Origin: Acidobacterium sp.
GTDB taxonomy: Bacteria > Acidobacteriota > Terriglobia > Terriglobales > Acidobacteriaceae
DNA length: 48,953 nucleotides
Assembly: GCA_003166955.1 (NCBI GenBank)
Contig: PMUI01000111.1
Location: 84,199-133,151 of the forward strand
Direction of reading: 5' to 3'
A model generated the notes under the pieces. The model saw only the letters and a program-made list of their open reading frames with translations, made no database searches and was not told where the DNA came from. Position numbers and translations under genes: made by a program. Positions 27,609 through 37,200 of the stretch are shown one piece after another. Each line of letters starts with the position of its first letter. Positions within the stretch are counted from its first letter, which is position 1.

Positions 27609-27656
27609 CCCATCCTGGTCGCGCAAAAAGCCGCGCGACCAGGATGGGGCACCCGG
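27609..27656 (+). repeat. Palindromic element, copy 9, best-paired copy
   Basis: CCCATCCTGGTCGCGC and GCGCGACCAGGATGGG form a perfect 16-bp stem around AAAAAGCC, followed by GCACCCGG. Confidence 0.85.
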
Positions 27657-27687
27657 CGTTCCTGCCTAGTTCAGGAGGCGGCGCGCG

Positions 27688-28113
27688 TTATGTGATGGCG
27701 GTGGCGGGGACGGGCGTTACTGGTTGGCCGCAGTGGCCGCAGCGCCTGGCTGCCAGTGGGATGTCGGCGAGGCATTCAGGGCAGGAATGCGTGGTGGGCG
27801 GCGTGGCTTTGGTGGGGTGGAATTTCTTCAGCAGCGCGTTGATGGGGAGAACGAAGACGAAATAGACGACGACGGCGATGAGGAGGAAAGAGATGAGGGC
27901 GTTGAGGAAGTCGCCGTATTTGATCTTGCCGCCGTGGACGTCGAGGATGAGGGCGGAGAAGTCGGGCTTGTGGACGATGGCGGCGATGAGGGGGTTGACG
28001 ATATCGGTGACGAGGGCGTTGACGATGGCGGTGAAGGCTGCGCCGATGACGACGGCGACGGCGAGGTCAATGACATTGCCGCGCAGGACGAAGTCGCGAA
28101 AACCTTTCAGCAT
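27688..28113 (-). CDS. mscL: Large-conductance mechanosensitive channel MscL with C-terminal zinc ribbon
   Basis: Homopentameric inner-membrane channel that opens under hypo-osmotic shock. The 141-residue protein has the MscL N-terminus (MLKGFRDFVLRGNVIDLAVA), TM1 to about residue 45, a periplasmic loop (HKPDFSALILDVHGGKIKYG) and TM2 (FLNALISFLLIAVVVYFVFV). In place of the usual charged helical C-terminus it carries CPEC (Cys111, Cys114) and CGHC (Cys125, Cys128), a zinc-ribbon pattern. GGAGG lies 11 bases upstream of the ATG at 28113, somewhat far. It is divergent from the STAS gene; the next minus-strand gene is the M28 peptidase, 200 bp away. Confidence 0.95.
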   Translation of the reverse strand: MLKGFRDFVLRGNVIDLAVAVVIGAAFTAIVNALVTDIVNPLIAAIVHKPDFSALILDVHGGKIKYGDFLNALISFLLIAVVVYFVFVLPINALLKKFHPTKATPPTTHSCPECLADIPLAARRCGHCGQPVTPVPATAIT

Positions 28114-28175
28114 TTTGGGAGAACCTCCTGGGGTGGCGAATGGGCCGGAAGCGGAAATTATAGCGAGTAGCGCCC

Positions 28176-28217
28176 AACGTTCGGCGTTCAGGCAGCGGCC
28201 AGTGGCTCGTGGCTGGT
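28176..28217 (+). repeat. Heptad array aacgttc/ggcgttc/ggccagt
   Basis: aacgttc, ggcgttc, aggcagc, ggccagt, ggctcgt, ggctggt; two unit types joined without losing the 7-bp phase. Confidence 0.65.
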
Positions 28218-28327
28218 CGGCCGGGGTGGAAAGCGTAACGAAAATTTAACACGTTGTTGATGCGTTGACGGCTAGGATGGCTCCTACTCCCCGAATTTGC
28301 ACTGAAGGACTCGGTACAGGAGACAGC

Positions 28328-28666
28328 ATGGCCGTCGCGCAAAATGCAGAGTTTCGCTATGAGATAGAGGAGTCGCAGGACCACACTGGCTGGAAGACGA
28401 CGACGATTCATTGTCATGGCAAGCTGGTGAACCAGACTGCGGGGCAGATCAAGGAGCTGGTGAAGCCGCTGATCGCGAAGGGCGGCCGGATCGTGCTGGA
28501 CTTCGCAGATCTGGAATATCTGGACAGCTCGGGGCTGGGAGCGCTGGTGGGGCTGAAGGTGTCGGCTTTGCACCAGGGGCTGGTCAAGCTGGAACTGGAG
28601 AATTTGTCACAGCGGATTAAGGAACTGCTGAAGATGACGAATCTGCTGACGTTGTTTTCGAGCTGA
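28328..28666 (+). CDS. STAS-domain anti-sigma factor antagonist
   Basis: SpoIIAA-like partner-switching protein of 112 residues. A short N-terminal part precedes a STAS fold: TTTIHCHGKLVNQTAGQIKE, RIVLDFADLEYLDSSGLGAL and VKLELENLSQRIKELLKMTN. The phosphorylatable Ser in LDSSGLGAL is present. ATG 28328 follows AGGAGACAGC. No anti-sigma kinase, phosphatase or sigma factor gene is nearby, so its partners are elsewhere. In acidobacteria such orphan proteins commonly act in general stress or signalling circuits; this one's circuit is unknown. Confidence 0.9.
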   Translation: MAVAQNAEFRYEIEESQDHTGWKTTTIHCHGKLVNQTAGQIKELVKPLIAKGGRIVLDFADLEYLDSSGLGALVGLKVSALHQGLVKLELENLSQRIKELLKMTNLLTLFSS

Positions 28667-28735
28667 CGAGCGGCGGACGGCGTTCGGTTAGGCCGCACGC
28701 TCGCGGAGAACTCTGATCAGGAGTTTTCAGAACTA

Positions 28736-28783
28736 CCTCACCCTGCCCGCGCAAAAGGCGCGCGACCAGAATGGGGCACCCGG
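28736..28783 (+). repeat. Palindromic CCCACC...GGGGCACC element, copy 10
   Basis: CCTCACCCTGCCCGCGC, AAAAGG, CGCGCGACCAG, AATGGGGCACCCGG. Confidence 0.8.
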
Positions 28784-28808
28784 ATCCGTGCCGATGAGGC
28801 GAAAAAAG

Positions 28809-29777
28809 TCAGGAGTTTTCGGATTCGTTTTCGTCCTGGTCGCGGAGGAGGGTGCCGGTGCGAGGTCCGGCGGCGGTGTGGATGCCCCAGGCCATGCGCG
28901 GCGTGTTGTGGGCGAGGCCGTAGCGGCCGTCGGGAGCGAGGAGGATGATGCCGCCGTGTCCGCCGAGGCGGCGGAGGAGATAGGCCATCGCTTCCGGGGC
29001 GACCTGCTCGGGAGAGCGGCCGGCGAGGACTTTGTCGGTGGCCCATTTGCCGAGGACTAATTTCATGATGGGTTCGCCCCAGCCAGTGAGGGAGACGGCG
29101 GCCGCGGTGTTGTCGGCATAACATCCGCAACCGATGAGGGAGGAGTCGCCGACGCGGCCGGGATCTTTGTTAAGAGTGCCGCCGGTGGAGGTGGCGGCGG
29201 CGAGACGGCCTTCGGAGTCGAGAGCGACTGCGCCTACGGTATCGTGGGAGGTTTCGTTGGGGTCGGATTCGGGGTGGCCGGAAAAGGTGCGGTCGGGGGC
29301 ACCGGCTTGCTCGCGTGCGTGGGCCTCGGCGAGGCGGCGGCGTTCGCGGTCGAGGACGAGCTCGGAGTTATCGATGAGGGTCATGCCCTGGGATTGGGCG
29401 AAGGTCTCGGCGCCGAGTCCGACGAAGTAGACGTGGGGACTCCTGTCGAGGACGAGGCGGGCGGCCAGGATGGGGTTGCGGATGCGCTCGACGCAGGCGA
29501 CGCCGCCGGCGCGGAGGGTGGCGCCGTCCATGATGAGGGCGTCGAGCTGGACGCGGCCGTCGCGGGTGAGGAAGCTGCCGCGGCCGGCGTCGAAGGCAGG
29601 ATCGTTTTCCAGCGAGGTGACGGCGGACTGGACGGCATCGAGGGCGGAGCCGCCGGATTCGAGGACGCGCCAGCCTTCCTGGAGGGCGTCAAAGACGCCC
29701 TGTTCGTGAGCTTCGAGGAGGTCGGCGGGGATATCCCAGGCGCCGCCGTGGATGAGGAGGATGGGAGAACGGGTCAT
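28809..29777 (-). CDS. Isoaspartyl peptidase / L-asparaginase (Ntn-hydrolase, EcAIII type)
   Basis: Cleaves beta-aspartyl peptides and L-asparagine after autoproteolysis into two chains. The 322-residue precursor has the N-terminal motif ILLIHGGAWDIP, GGSALDAVQSAVTSLENDPA, FDAGRGSFLT, and the cleavage site HDTVGAVALD with the nucleophile Thr180. C-terminal GRVGDSSLIGCGCYADN and AAAVSLTGWGE are the usual substrate loops. The ATG at 29777 begins at the conserved core but has no ribosome site; an in-frame ATG at 29849 would add 24 residues. No signal peptide is evident from 29777, so it is predicted cytoplasmic. Confidence 0.93.
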   Translation of the reverse strand: MTRSPILLIHGGAWDIPADLLEAHEQGVFDALQEGWRVLESGGSALDAVQSAVTSLENDPAFDAGRGSFLTRDGRVQLDALIMDGATLRAGGVACVERIRNPILAARLVLDRSPHVYFVGLGAETFAQSQGMTLIDNSELVLDRERRRLAEAHAREQAGAPDRTFSGHPESDPNETSHDTVGAVALDSEGRLAAATSTGGTLNKDPGRVGDSSLIGCGCYADNTAAAVSLTGWGEPIMKLVLGKWATDKVLAGRSPEQVAPEAMAYLLRRLGGHGGIILLAPDGRYGLAHNTPRMAWGIHTAAGPRTGTLLRDQDENESENS

Positions 29778-29879
29778 AGGGGGAAAGAGGATTGTACCGT
29801 TTTGGGCAGAGAAGGCGAGGGCGAGAATATTTGTTTGAGGAAGGATCAAGTCGGCGTGGGGTGCGCCGATAACGAGGAC

Positions 29880-30269
29880 ATGCCAAGCGGATCGAGTTTT
29901 ATGCGATGGGACGCGCCGGCACCGGTACGGCGCGATGACGCGACAGGGAGCCAGGGTGCGCCGCGGCGTGGGACGGCGAGCGATGCGGAGATCGTGCTGC
30001 CGGGACGGGGTCTGCAGTATCCGGGACAGATTGCGGAGCTAAGTGTGGCCGGGTGCGTGATCGAGACGAAGTGCAAGCTGGAAGCGGGGACCGCGGTTGA
30101 GGTGTGGATGCGGACCGAAGGGATGCCGTTGCGGCTGGCGGCGCGTTTGGGGGAGCGGGGGGTACAGTTTGAGTTTCAGCCGATGCCGCTGCGGAAGCAG
30201 GAGCAGCTGGAGGTTCTGAAGATGGAGCTGGAAAGAGACGGGCAGCCGGGAACGGGGACCAACGTATAG
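29880..30269 (+). CDS. PilZ-like domain protein
   Basis: Short protein (129 residues) with a probable PilZ beta-barrel, the c-di-GMP receptor fold: GQIAELSVAGCVIETKCKLE corresponds to the (D/N)xSxxG strand, followed by GTAVEVWMRTEGMPLRLAAR and GVQFEFQPMP. The upstream RxxxR motif needed for tight c-di-GMP binding is not clearly present, so it may not bind the nucleotide. ATG 29880 has GAGG only two bases upstream, and an ATG at 29901 is an alternative. A much longer frame to the left is antisense to the peptidase gene and is rejected. The stop codon touches a heptad array. It is divergent from the isoaspartyl peptidase gene. Confidence 0.65.
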   Translation: MPSGSSFMRWDAPAPVRRDDATGSQGAPRRGTASDAEIVLPGRGLQYPGQIAELSVAGCVIETKCKLEAGTAVEVWMRTEGMPLRLAARLGERGVQFEFQPMPLRKQEQLEVLKMELERDGQPGTGTNV

Positions 30270-30295
30270 CGTTGAGCGGACAGCGGACAGCGGAT
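30268..30295 (+). repeat. Heptad array agcgttg/agcggac after the PilZ-like gene
   Basis: agcgttg, agcggac, agcggac, agcggat; its first base is the A of the PilZ-like stop codon TAG. Confidence 0.75.
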
Positions 30296-30387
30296 TTGGC
30301 GCTTTCGTGACAAAAGTGAAAGTGGTTTAATGGCGAGGGTCTTGCGGGCGCGGCGGTTTGGGGCGCTAACGCGGGACGAGGTTCGCC

Positions 30388-31368
30388 ATGTTCGTTCCGA
30401 CGACGTTTCATGCGGCGTTGTTGATGACGGTGCTGAGCACCATTTGCTGGGGCTCGTTCGCGAATACTTTTAAGGGCACGAAGAACTACCGGTTTGAGCT
30501 GTACTACTGGGATTACGGTTTGGGGATTTTCCTGATCGCGGTAGTGCTGGCGCTGACGATGGGGAGTTATGCGGGAGGGCCGACGGCTTTTCTCGCGAAT
30601 CTGCGCGCGGCGGACGGGATCAATTTGTTCTACGCGGCGCTGGGCGGGTTCATTTTCAACATTGCGAACACGCTGCTGGTGGCGGGGATTGAGATTGTGG
30701 GACTGGCGATCGCGTTTCCCGTGTCGATTGGGATTGCGCTGGTGGAAGGGGTGGTGCTGAGTTATGCGTTGCAGCCGCGCGGGAATGCGGTGCTGCTGGC
30801 GCTGGGGATTGGGATGGCGGTGGTTGCTCTGGTGCTGATCGGGAAGGCGTACGGAGCGCTGCGGTCGGGAAGCGATTCGGTTTCGCGGCGTGGCGTGGTG
30901 GTGTGCGTGATTTCCGGATTCCTGATGGGGATTTTTGCGCCGTTTGTGACGCGGGCGATGACGCGCGGGGCGACGCTGACGCCCTATACAACAGCGGTTT
31001 GTTTGACGGCGGGGGCGTTTGTGGGGCTGTTCTGCTTCAACACGATCCTGATGCGGAAGCCGATTACCGGAGCGCCGGTGGCGATGGCGGAGTATTTTCG
31101 CGCGCCGGCTGCCTATCACGGGCTGGGATTGCTGGGCGGTGCGATCTGGGGATGCGGGACGGTGTTCAATTTTGTGGCGGCGTCGCTGGTGGGGGTGGCG
31201 ATTTCGTACGCGATCGGGCAGGCGAGCCCGATGGTGGCATGTTTGTGGGGCGTGTTCGCGTGGAAGGAGTTTCGCGGGGCGAATGCGAAGGCCAAGGGGT
31301 ATCTGGCGGCGATGTTTGCGGCGTACGTGCTGGCGCTGGTACTGATCGCACGGGCGTATGCGGGGTAA
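30388..31368 (+). CDS. Sugar/ureide-type DMT permease, probably feeding the ribokinase
   Basis: Ten-helix transporter of the drug/metabolite superfamily, 326 residues, resembling GRP/RhaT-like and ureide permease-like proteins: FHAALLMTVLSTICWGSFAN, TKNYRFELYYWDYGLGIFLI, LFYAALGGFIFNIANTLLVA, IVGLAIAFPVSIGIALVEGV and a C-terminal FVAASLVGVAISYAIGQASP. ATG 30388 follows GACGAGG. The ribokinase gene starts 40 bp downstream on the same strand, so the pair probably imports and phosphorylates ribose or a related sugar or nucleoside. This link is inferred from position. Confidence 0.83.
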   Translation: MFVPTTFHAALLMTVLSTICWGSFANTFKGTKNYRFELYYWDYGLGIFLIAVVLALTMGSYAGGPTAFLANLRAADGINLFYAALGGFIFNIANTLLVAGIEIVGLAIAFPVSIGIALVEGVVLSYALQPRGNAVLLALGIGMAVVALVLIGKAYGALRSGSDSVSRRGVVVCVISGFLMGIFAPFVTRAMTRGATLTPYTTAVCLTAGAFVGLFCFNTILMRKPITGAPVAMAEYFRAPAAYHGLGLLGGAIWGCGTVFNFVAASLVGVAISYAIGQASPMVACLWGVFAWKEFRGANAKAKGYLAAMFAAYVLALVLIARAYAG

Positions 31369-31408
31369 TTGTGCCTCTGACTGTGACGAATAGGCGGCGA
31401 GAGAATCG

Positions 31409-32344
31409 ATGAGCGGGAAATTTGTAACCGTGATGGGTAGTTTTGTGGCGGACATGGCGTTTCGCACGGAGAAGCTGCCGACGTGGGGCGAGACGTATAT
31501 GGGGAAGGAGTTCCGGCTGGGGCCGGGCGGGAAGGGATCGAACCAGGCAGTGGCGGCAGCGCGGGCCGGGGCGCGGGTGAGCTTCATCAGCAAGCTGGGA
31601 CGCGATGCGCTGGGGGACATCGCGCGGCAGACCTATCGCGAGGAAGGGATCGACACGCAGCATTTGCTGGAGACGGAGGTGGCGACGGGGGCGGCGGCGA
31701 TCATTCTGGATGCGAAGAGTGGGGAGAACGCGATTATCGTGGTGCCGGGGGCTTGTTTCACACTAACGCCGACGGAGGTGGAGGGCGCGCGGGATTTGAT
31801 TGCGGAGTCGGCGGTGTTTTTGACGCAGCTGGAGCTGGCGTTGCCGACGGTTTCGTTTGGGTTGGAACTGGCGCATGGGCTGGGGGTGACGACGATATTG
31901 AATCCGGCGCCGGGGTTTGCGTTGCCGGAGTCTGTTTATCCGAACTGCGATTTCTTGACGCCGAATGAGAGCGAGGCGGAGGTGCTGACGGGGATTCGCG
32001 TTGGGTCGCTTGCAGATGCCGAGCGGGCAGCAGATGCGCTGCTGGCGCGCGGCGTGGGGACGGCGGTGGTGACGCTGGGAGCGCAGGGCGCGCTGGTGAA
32101 GAATGCGCGGCTTCGGGAGCATGTGGCGGCGGTGGACGCGGGGCCGGTACTGGAGACGACGGGCGCGGGCGATGCCTTCAACGGTGGGTTGGCGGTGGCG
32201 CTCGCGGAGGGCCGGGAGATTGTGGAGGCGGTGCGGTTTGGATGCGCGGTGGCGGGGATTTCGGTGACGCGGGCGGGGACGGCTCCTTCGATGCCTCGGC
32301 GGGGTGAAGTGGACGCGGTTTTGAGAGGAGACAGGAGACAGTAG
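31409..32344 (+). CDS. rbsK: Ribokinase (PfkB family)
   Basis: Phosphorylates D-ribose (or a related sugar) with ATP. Both PfkB signatures are present: GPGGKGSNQAVAAARAGA near the N-terminus and ETTGAGDAFNGG with the catalytic Asp near residue 253. VMGSFVADMAFRTEKLPTWG and ILNPAPGFALPE also fit ribokinase. Length 311 residues. ATG 31409 begins MSGKFVTVMGS. The last codons (GDRRQ) and the stop are encoded by an acaggag heptad array, so the native C-terminus has probably been replaced or trimmed. It converges on the deacetylase-like gene with about 20 bp between them. Confidence 0.88.
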   Translation: MSGKFVTVMGSFVADMAFRTEKLPTWGETYMGKEFRLGPGGKGSNQAVAAARAGARVSFISKLGRDALGDIARQTYREEGIDTQHLLETEVATGAAAIILDAKSGENAIIVVPGACFTLTPTEVEGARDLIAESAVFLTQLELALPTVSFGLELAHGLGVTTILNPAPGFALPESVYPNCDFLTPNESEAEVLTGIRVGSLADAERAADALLARGVGTAVVTLGAQGALVKNARLREHVAAVDAGPVLETTGAGDAFNGGLAVALAEGREIVEAVRFGCAVAGISVTRAGTAPSMPRRGEVDAVLRGDRRQ

Positions 32345-32354
32345 GCAGGAGAAG
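32327..32354 (+). repeat. Heptad array ggagaca spanning the ribokinase stop
   Basis: ggagaca, ggagaca, gtaggca, ggagaag; the TAG stop is within the third unit. Confidence 0.7.
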
Positions 32355-32366
32355 CAGGTCCCTCCG

Positions 32367-33746
32367 CTACGCGCGCCCTTCGGCCGCGCTCCGGTCGGGA
32401 TGACAAATCTCCAGAGAGAGGCGGCCGTCGAGTTCGGAGGCCCAGGCTATGCGGGCTCGTTCGCTTCCCTGCCCTTCGATTTGCCAGGCTGATCCTTTGT
32501 TGACGAGCTTCATCGCGGCTCTTTCACGCCACCATTGATTGATTTCGCGGGGGAGCGCGGTCCAGACATTTTCTTTGTCGCGCAGTTGGGCGAGGTGATC
32601 GAGGAGGGCCTCGAAGGTGGCTCGGGCGCGGGGTTCGATGATGTAGTCGGGGTGGATGATGAAGCTCATGAGGCCGTGGCGGGCGAGGATGAGCGCGGTT
32701 TGGCGCTTCCAGATTTCGATGGAGTAGTCGTTGAGGATGTTGAAGAGGGAATAGTCCTGGATGTCGGTGACGGGGATTTCGAGGATGTCGCCGATGAAGT
32801 ACGGCATGACGGTGCAGCAGCCGCCGCGTTGGGGGTCGAGGTGGGCGACGTTGGGGACGGACATGTCGTAGGCGAAGTCGAGTTGGTCGAACCAGTCCTG
32901 ATTGCGATAGAGGACGGCGGCGCGGAATCCCTGCGCTGAGAATTTGCGGCCGTAGTCGTTGATCCTGGCGACGCGTTCGAGGAACTGGGGGCGGTTGTCG
33001 TAGAGATGGCCGTCGTGGTTGAGGTCGTGGACGGCGACTTCGTGGCCGCGGGCGTGGATGGAATCGATGTACGACGCGGGTACTTCGTAGCGTTCTTCGG
33101 GGATGACGGTGAAGGAGCCCTTGATGCCACGAGAGTCGTCGAGGTCCATGAGGGTGGGGCAGAAGTCGCGGCCGGTTTTGGTTTCGACGTCGTGGGACAT
33201 CATGGCGCAAGCGGATTTGCCGTCGGGCCAGAACCAGATGAAGGGGAGGCGCTCGGCTCCCGTTGCTCGGAGGGAGATGAGGAGGAGCTGGTCATGCAGA
33301 TTGTCGGCGGAGAAGTCGACGGGCCAGCGGGGGAAGGGGCGCTTGTCCCAGTTGCGGAGGCGGAGTTTTTGGAGGTGCTTGCGGGCGGAGACGGGGAGGA
33401 AGGGGCGGATGGCGTAGTAGATTTTCGCGGTGAGGGATTGGGTGCCGGAGCGGGCGTCGGGGCCCATGTAGGTTTCGTGGCGGAGGCTGGTGAGGATTTC
33501 GCTGGGGTTGAAGGGGAGTTGGACTTTGTTGTCTTTTATTGCGATGTCTTTGGTGGCGTCGGGTAGGGGTTGGTCGGTTGTTGGGGCTGGGGTTTGGGTG
33601 GAGAGGTGGCCGTAGCAGGTGGTATCGGGGCCGAGGTGGAAGTAGCCTGGAGCGCCGGAGTGTGGGGCTGCGGTGAATTCGGGGAGGAATTCTTTGGGGC
33701 AGCAGTAGTAAGTGGTGAGGCAGGATTGGATTTCGGATTCGGGCAT
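32367..33746 (-). CDS. Polysaccharide-deacetylase-like protein (NodB-type), divergent
   Basis: Predicted carbohydrate esterase of family CE4-like fold, 459 residues. The catalytic-type motif MMSHDVETKTGRDF aligns with the NodB TFDD motif region, and HDLNHDGHLY with the HxxxH metal-binding motif; GFRAAVLYRNQDWFDQLDFA corresponds to the conserved RxPxG/Trp loop. A long N-terminal part (about 1-130) has no recognised domain. The C-terminus ICHPDRSAAEGRA is translated from a CTCAGGATGAC-family repeat, so the true end is likely near residue 445. There is no signal peptide. ATG 33746 lacks a good ribosome site. The substrate could be a cell-surface polysaccharide, but no such gene cluster is adjacent. 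Confidence 0.75.
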   Translation of the reverse strand: MPESEIQSCLTTYYCCPKEFLPEFTAAPHSGAPGYFHLGPDTTCYGHLSTQTPAPTTDQPLPDATKDIAIKDNKVQLPFNPSEILTSLRHETYMGPDARSGTQSLTAKIYYAIRPFLPVSARKHLQKLRLRNWDKRPFPRWPVDFSADNLHDQLLLISLRATGAERLPFIWFWPDGKSACAMMSHDVETKTGRDFCPTLMDLDDSRGIKGSFTVIPEERYEVPASYIDSIHARGHEVAVHDLNHDGHLYDNRPQFLERVARINDYGRKFSAQGFRAAVLYRNQDWFDQLDFAYDMSVPNVAHLDPQRGGCCTVMPYFIGDILEIPVTDIQDYSLFNILNDYSIEIWKRQTALILARHGLMSFIIHPDYIIEPRARATFEALLDHLAQLRDKENVWTALPREINQWWRERAAMKLVNKGSAWQIEGQGSERARIAWASELDGRLSLEICHPDRSAAEGRA

Positions 33747-34215
33747 GGGCTTTATCTATATGTGGGGTCGCTGGTGCCAGCATATTGGGCGGGGCGGGTG
33801 GGGGCAACTGAACTTTGGGGTGATTTTGAAACAAGGAACAGGGAACAGTTCGGCTGTTCGGGTTCGGCGCGATCCCACCCTGCTGCGCGGAAAAGCGCCG
33901 CGCACCAGAATGGGGCACCCGGGTTCTTGCTCAGGTGAGAGAACAACAACTCTCCACCGCTGAGAGAGCTTTTTCTACTCCTGAGATTGGGGGCGGGTTG
34001 GGGAAAACGAACACGAGGTGCCATGCGACTCCCTTCACTCCGTTCAGGGTCGCTCAGGTCAGGCTCTTCGTTCGGCTCGGGATGACAGGGCTCGCGTTGA
34101 CGAAAATGCGGGACAGTGCTGGCGGTGCGTTATATTCTGGTCCACAAAGTCCTTAGGCCTCTCCAGCTCTTCCCTTCCCCCTTTATTTGGCCTGGACGTT
34201 GCGGATCACACCGAT
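33747..34215. other. Intergenic region with heptads, a palindromic element and mosaic repeats
   Basis: No gene. It holds an aacaggg-type heptad stretch (33830-33850), a palindromic element (33874-33922), and a CTCAGG/GGGATGACAG mosaic (34024-34088). The remaining bases up to 34215 should hold the kinase promoter; no clear hexamers stand out. Confidence 0.6.
33874..33922 (+). repeat. Palindromic element, copy 11, with a changed stem
   Basis: CCCACCCTGCTGCGCGG, AAAAG, CGCCGCGCACCAG, AATGGGGCACCCGG. The inner stem TGCGCGG/CCGCGCA replaces TCGCGC/GCGCGA and stays paired. Confidence 0.8.
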
Positions 34216-37200
34216 ATGGAAGAGAGCCCTAAACAACGTGCCAGCGATATGCCCACGCAGATTGGCGCTGCGGCGGCGGTGAGTAGTTCTACGGACAATT
34301 TGCGGCCTGATAAGACGATGGTTCCTCCTTCACGGGGTGACGAGACTCTGGTTCCTCCTTCGCGAGGCGATGCGGCTACGGTGGTGCCGGGGAGTGGTGC
34401 GGCTGCTGCGCCGCGGGGTGCGGGCGGGGCTTCGGGGGCGAGCGGGGCTTCGGGTGGAGGAGGGAGTCGCGCGGGGTCGGGCGGGTTTGGCGAGGGCGGC
34501 GTCGATCTGGAGCCGGGGACGGTGCTGGCAGGGCGGTACGAGATTCTCGCGGTGCTGGGCACGGGCGGGATGGGCGCGGTGTACCGGGCGCAGGATCGCG
34601 AGCTGGATCGGCTGGTGGCTTTGAAGGTGATCCGGCCGGAGCTGGCGCGGAACGCGGCGATCGTGGATCGGTTTAAGCAGGAGTTGCGGCTCTCGCACAA
34701 GGTGACGCACCGGAATGTAGTGCGGATGTACGACCTGTCGGAAGACCTGGGGATGCGCTTCGTGACCATGGAGCTGGTTGCGGGGCGCGATCTGCGGTCG
34801 TTGATCGAAGAGCGCGGGAAGCTGCCGGTGGATGAGGCGGCGGACATCCTGCAGCAGATTTGTTTTGCTTTGCAGACGGCGCACAACGAGGGGATTCTAC
34901 ACCGCGACCTGAAGCCGCAGAACGTGATGCGGGAAGAGTCGGGGCGGGTGGTGGTGATGGATTTCGGGCTGGCGCGGACGATTGAAGGCGATGGGATGAC
35001 GCAGTCGGGCGCGCTGGTGGGGACGATGGAGTACATGTCGCCGGAGCAGGCGCTGGGGAAGGAGCTGGATCAGCGGTCGGACATTTTCGCGCTGGGGCTG
35101 ATCGGCTACGAGATGCTGACCGGCACGATGCCGTTCAAGGCCGAGAGCGCGATTGCGAGCCTGCTGAAGCGGACGCGGGACAAGGCGCAGCCGCTGGTGC
35201 AGGTGGATGCGACGATTCCGGCGGCGCTGAGCGGGATTATTGGGAAGTGCCTCGAAGTGGACGTGGAGCAGCGCTACAAAAATGTGGGCGAGGTGCTGCA
35301 CGACCTGGAGGCGTGGCGGGGGAAGACGGCGGCGGCGAGTTTGCACTTCGAGGCCGATGTGCCGTCGCAGGGACTGAGCGGGCGCTGGCTGACGGTGGTG
35401 GGCGGCGGAGCGCTGCTGATTGCGCTGGTGGCGGGAATTTCGTTTGCCGTGCGGCATTTCTCCGGGGCGGGGACGGCGTCGACATCGACGGTGGCGAGCG
35501 CGCCGACGATTTCGCTGGCGATCATGCCGTTTTACAACACGTCGGGGGATGCGCAACTGGACTGGCTGGGCGCGAGTTTGGCGGAGATGCTGGGGGGCGA
35601 CATTGGCGCGTCGAGCCAAGTGCGGATGGTTTCGCCGGATCGGATGCAGCAGGTGCTGGGGGATCTGCACATCACGGCGAACTCGCAGGCGGACGTGGCG
35701 ACGCTGAAGCGGGTGGCGGAGTTCACGAGCGCGCAGACGGTGATCTTTGGGCAGTTCGTGAAGATTGGGAACCAGATCCGGATCAACACGACGGTGATGG
35801 ACCTGGCGCACGACACGCGGTCGACGCTGACGACGGATGTTCCGGATCAGAATCAACTGCTGGCGGCGGTGGACAAGCTGGCGGGGGAGCTGCGGGGGAA
35901 GCTGACGGCGGATCCAAAGGTGCTGAGCGATTTGAAGGCGCATTCACTGCGGCCTTCGACGACGTCGGTGGAGGCGCTGAAGGATTTCGAAGACGGGTCG
36001 GCGCTGGAGAAGGCGGGCAACAACATCAAGGCTCTGGAGGATTTCAGGGCGGCGACGAACGCGGATCCGAATTTTGCGCTGGCTTACGCGAAGCTGGCGG
36101 CGACGTATTCGAACCTGGGGCAGGACGATCTGGCGCAGTCGGCGTCGCGGAAGGCGATGCAGCTGGGCGAGACGCTGCCGGCGGCGGAGCGGTATCTGAT
36201 CGAGGCGAACAACGCGGAGATCAACAACAACACGCAGAAGGCGATAGACGCGTATCAGCAACTGGCGGCGGCGAATCCGTCGGACACGGACGTGCAGTTT
36301 GCGCTGGCGAAGCTGTACGAGCGGAGCGGGGATTACGCGGCGGCGAAGCAGAGGCTGGCGGCGGTGCTGGGGAGCGATCCGAAGAATGTGACGGCGCTGC
36401 TGGCGAGCGGGCGGGTGGCGATCATGAGCGGCGATCCGCGCGGAGGGTTGGATTTTCTGAGCCGGGCACTGCCGGTTGCGATCGAGCTGAACAACCAGGA
36501 GGAGAAAGCGGCGATCCTGCAGGCGACCGGCATCGCCTACAACCACCTGAACCAGACGGAGGAGGCGCTGAGCAATCTGAAGCAGTCGCTGGCGATCAAG
36601 GAGCAGATCGGGGACAAACGGGGCGCGTCGGCGAGCTACGAGCAGATCGGGTCGATTGAGGATCTGGCGGGCGATCAGAAGGAAGGGCTGGCGGACTACC
36701 AGCGCGCGCTGGGGCTGCGCAGGGAGATTGGCGATCAGGCAGGGATTGCGAACACGCTGATCGACATTGGCTCGTCGTATCACGACCACGGCAAGCCTGC
36801 TGAGGCGCTGCAGTATTTCACGCAGGCGCTGGAACTGGCGCGGCAACTGAAGGATCAGGCGAACCAGGCGTTTTGCCTGAACGATATCGGGTCAATCAAA
36901 GCGGATCAGGGGCAGTATCAGGATGCGCTGACGTATCTGGAGCAGGCGTATGAACTGCGACAGAAGCTGAATGTGCCGGCGGATGTGGGCGAGTCGCTGC
37001 ACAACCTGGCGGAGGTGAACACGAAGCTGGGGCAGTACGACACGGCGCTGGGGGATTATCTAAAGGCCATCGACGCATACCGGAGCGCGAACGACCAGCA
37101 CGGCGTGGCGATGGCGTCGGATGCGATGGCGCGGGTATTTGCGGTGCAGGGGCGGTATGGCGCGGCGCTGCACTCGATGCAGGACGCGGTGAACATTCTG

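Noticed and set aside
29244-29879. Long N-terminal extension of the PilZ-like protein
   Set aside because: Gly/Asp/Glu/Val-rich antisense of the isoaspartyl peptidase gene; the PilZ-like part starts at 29880.
29899-31620. 573-codon minus-strand frame opposite the PilZ-like, permease and ribokinase genes
   Set aside because: Crosses three well-supported genes and is His/Arg/Pro-rich with no domain.
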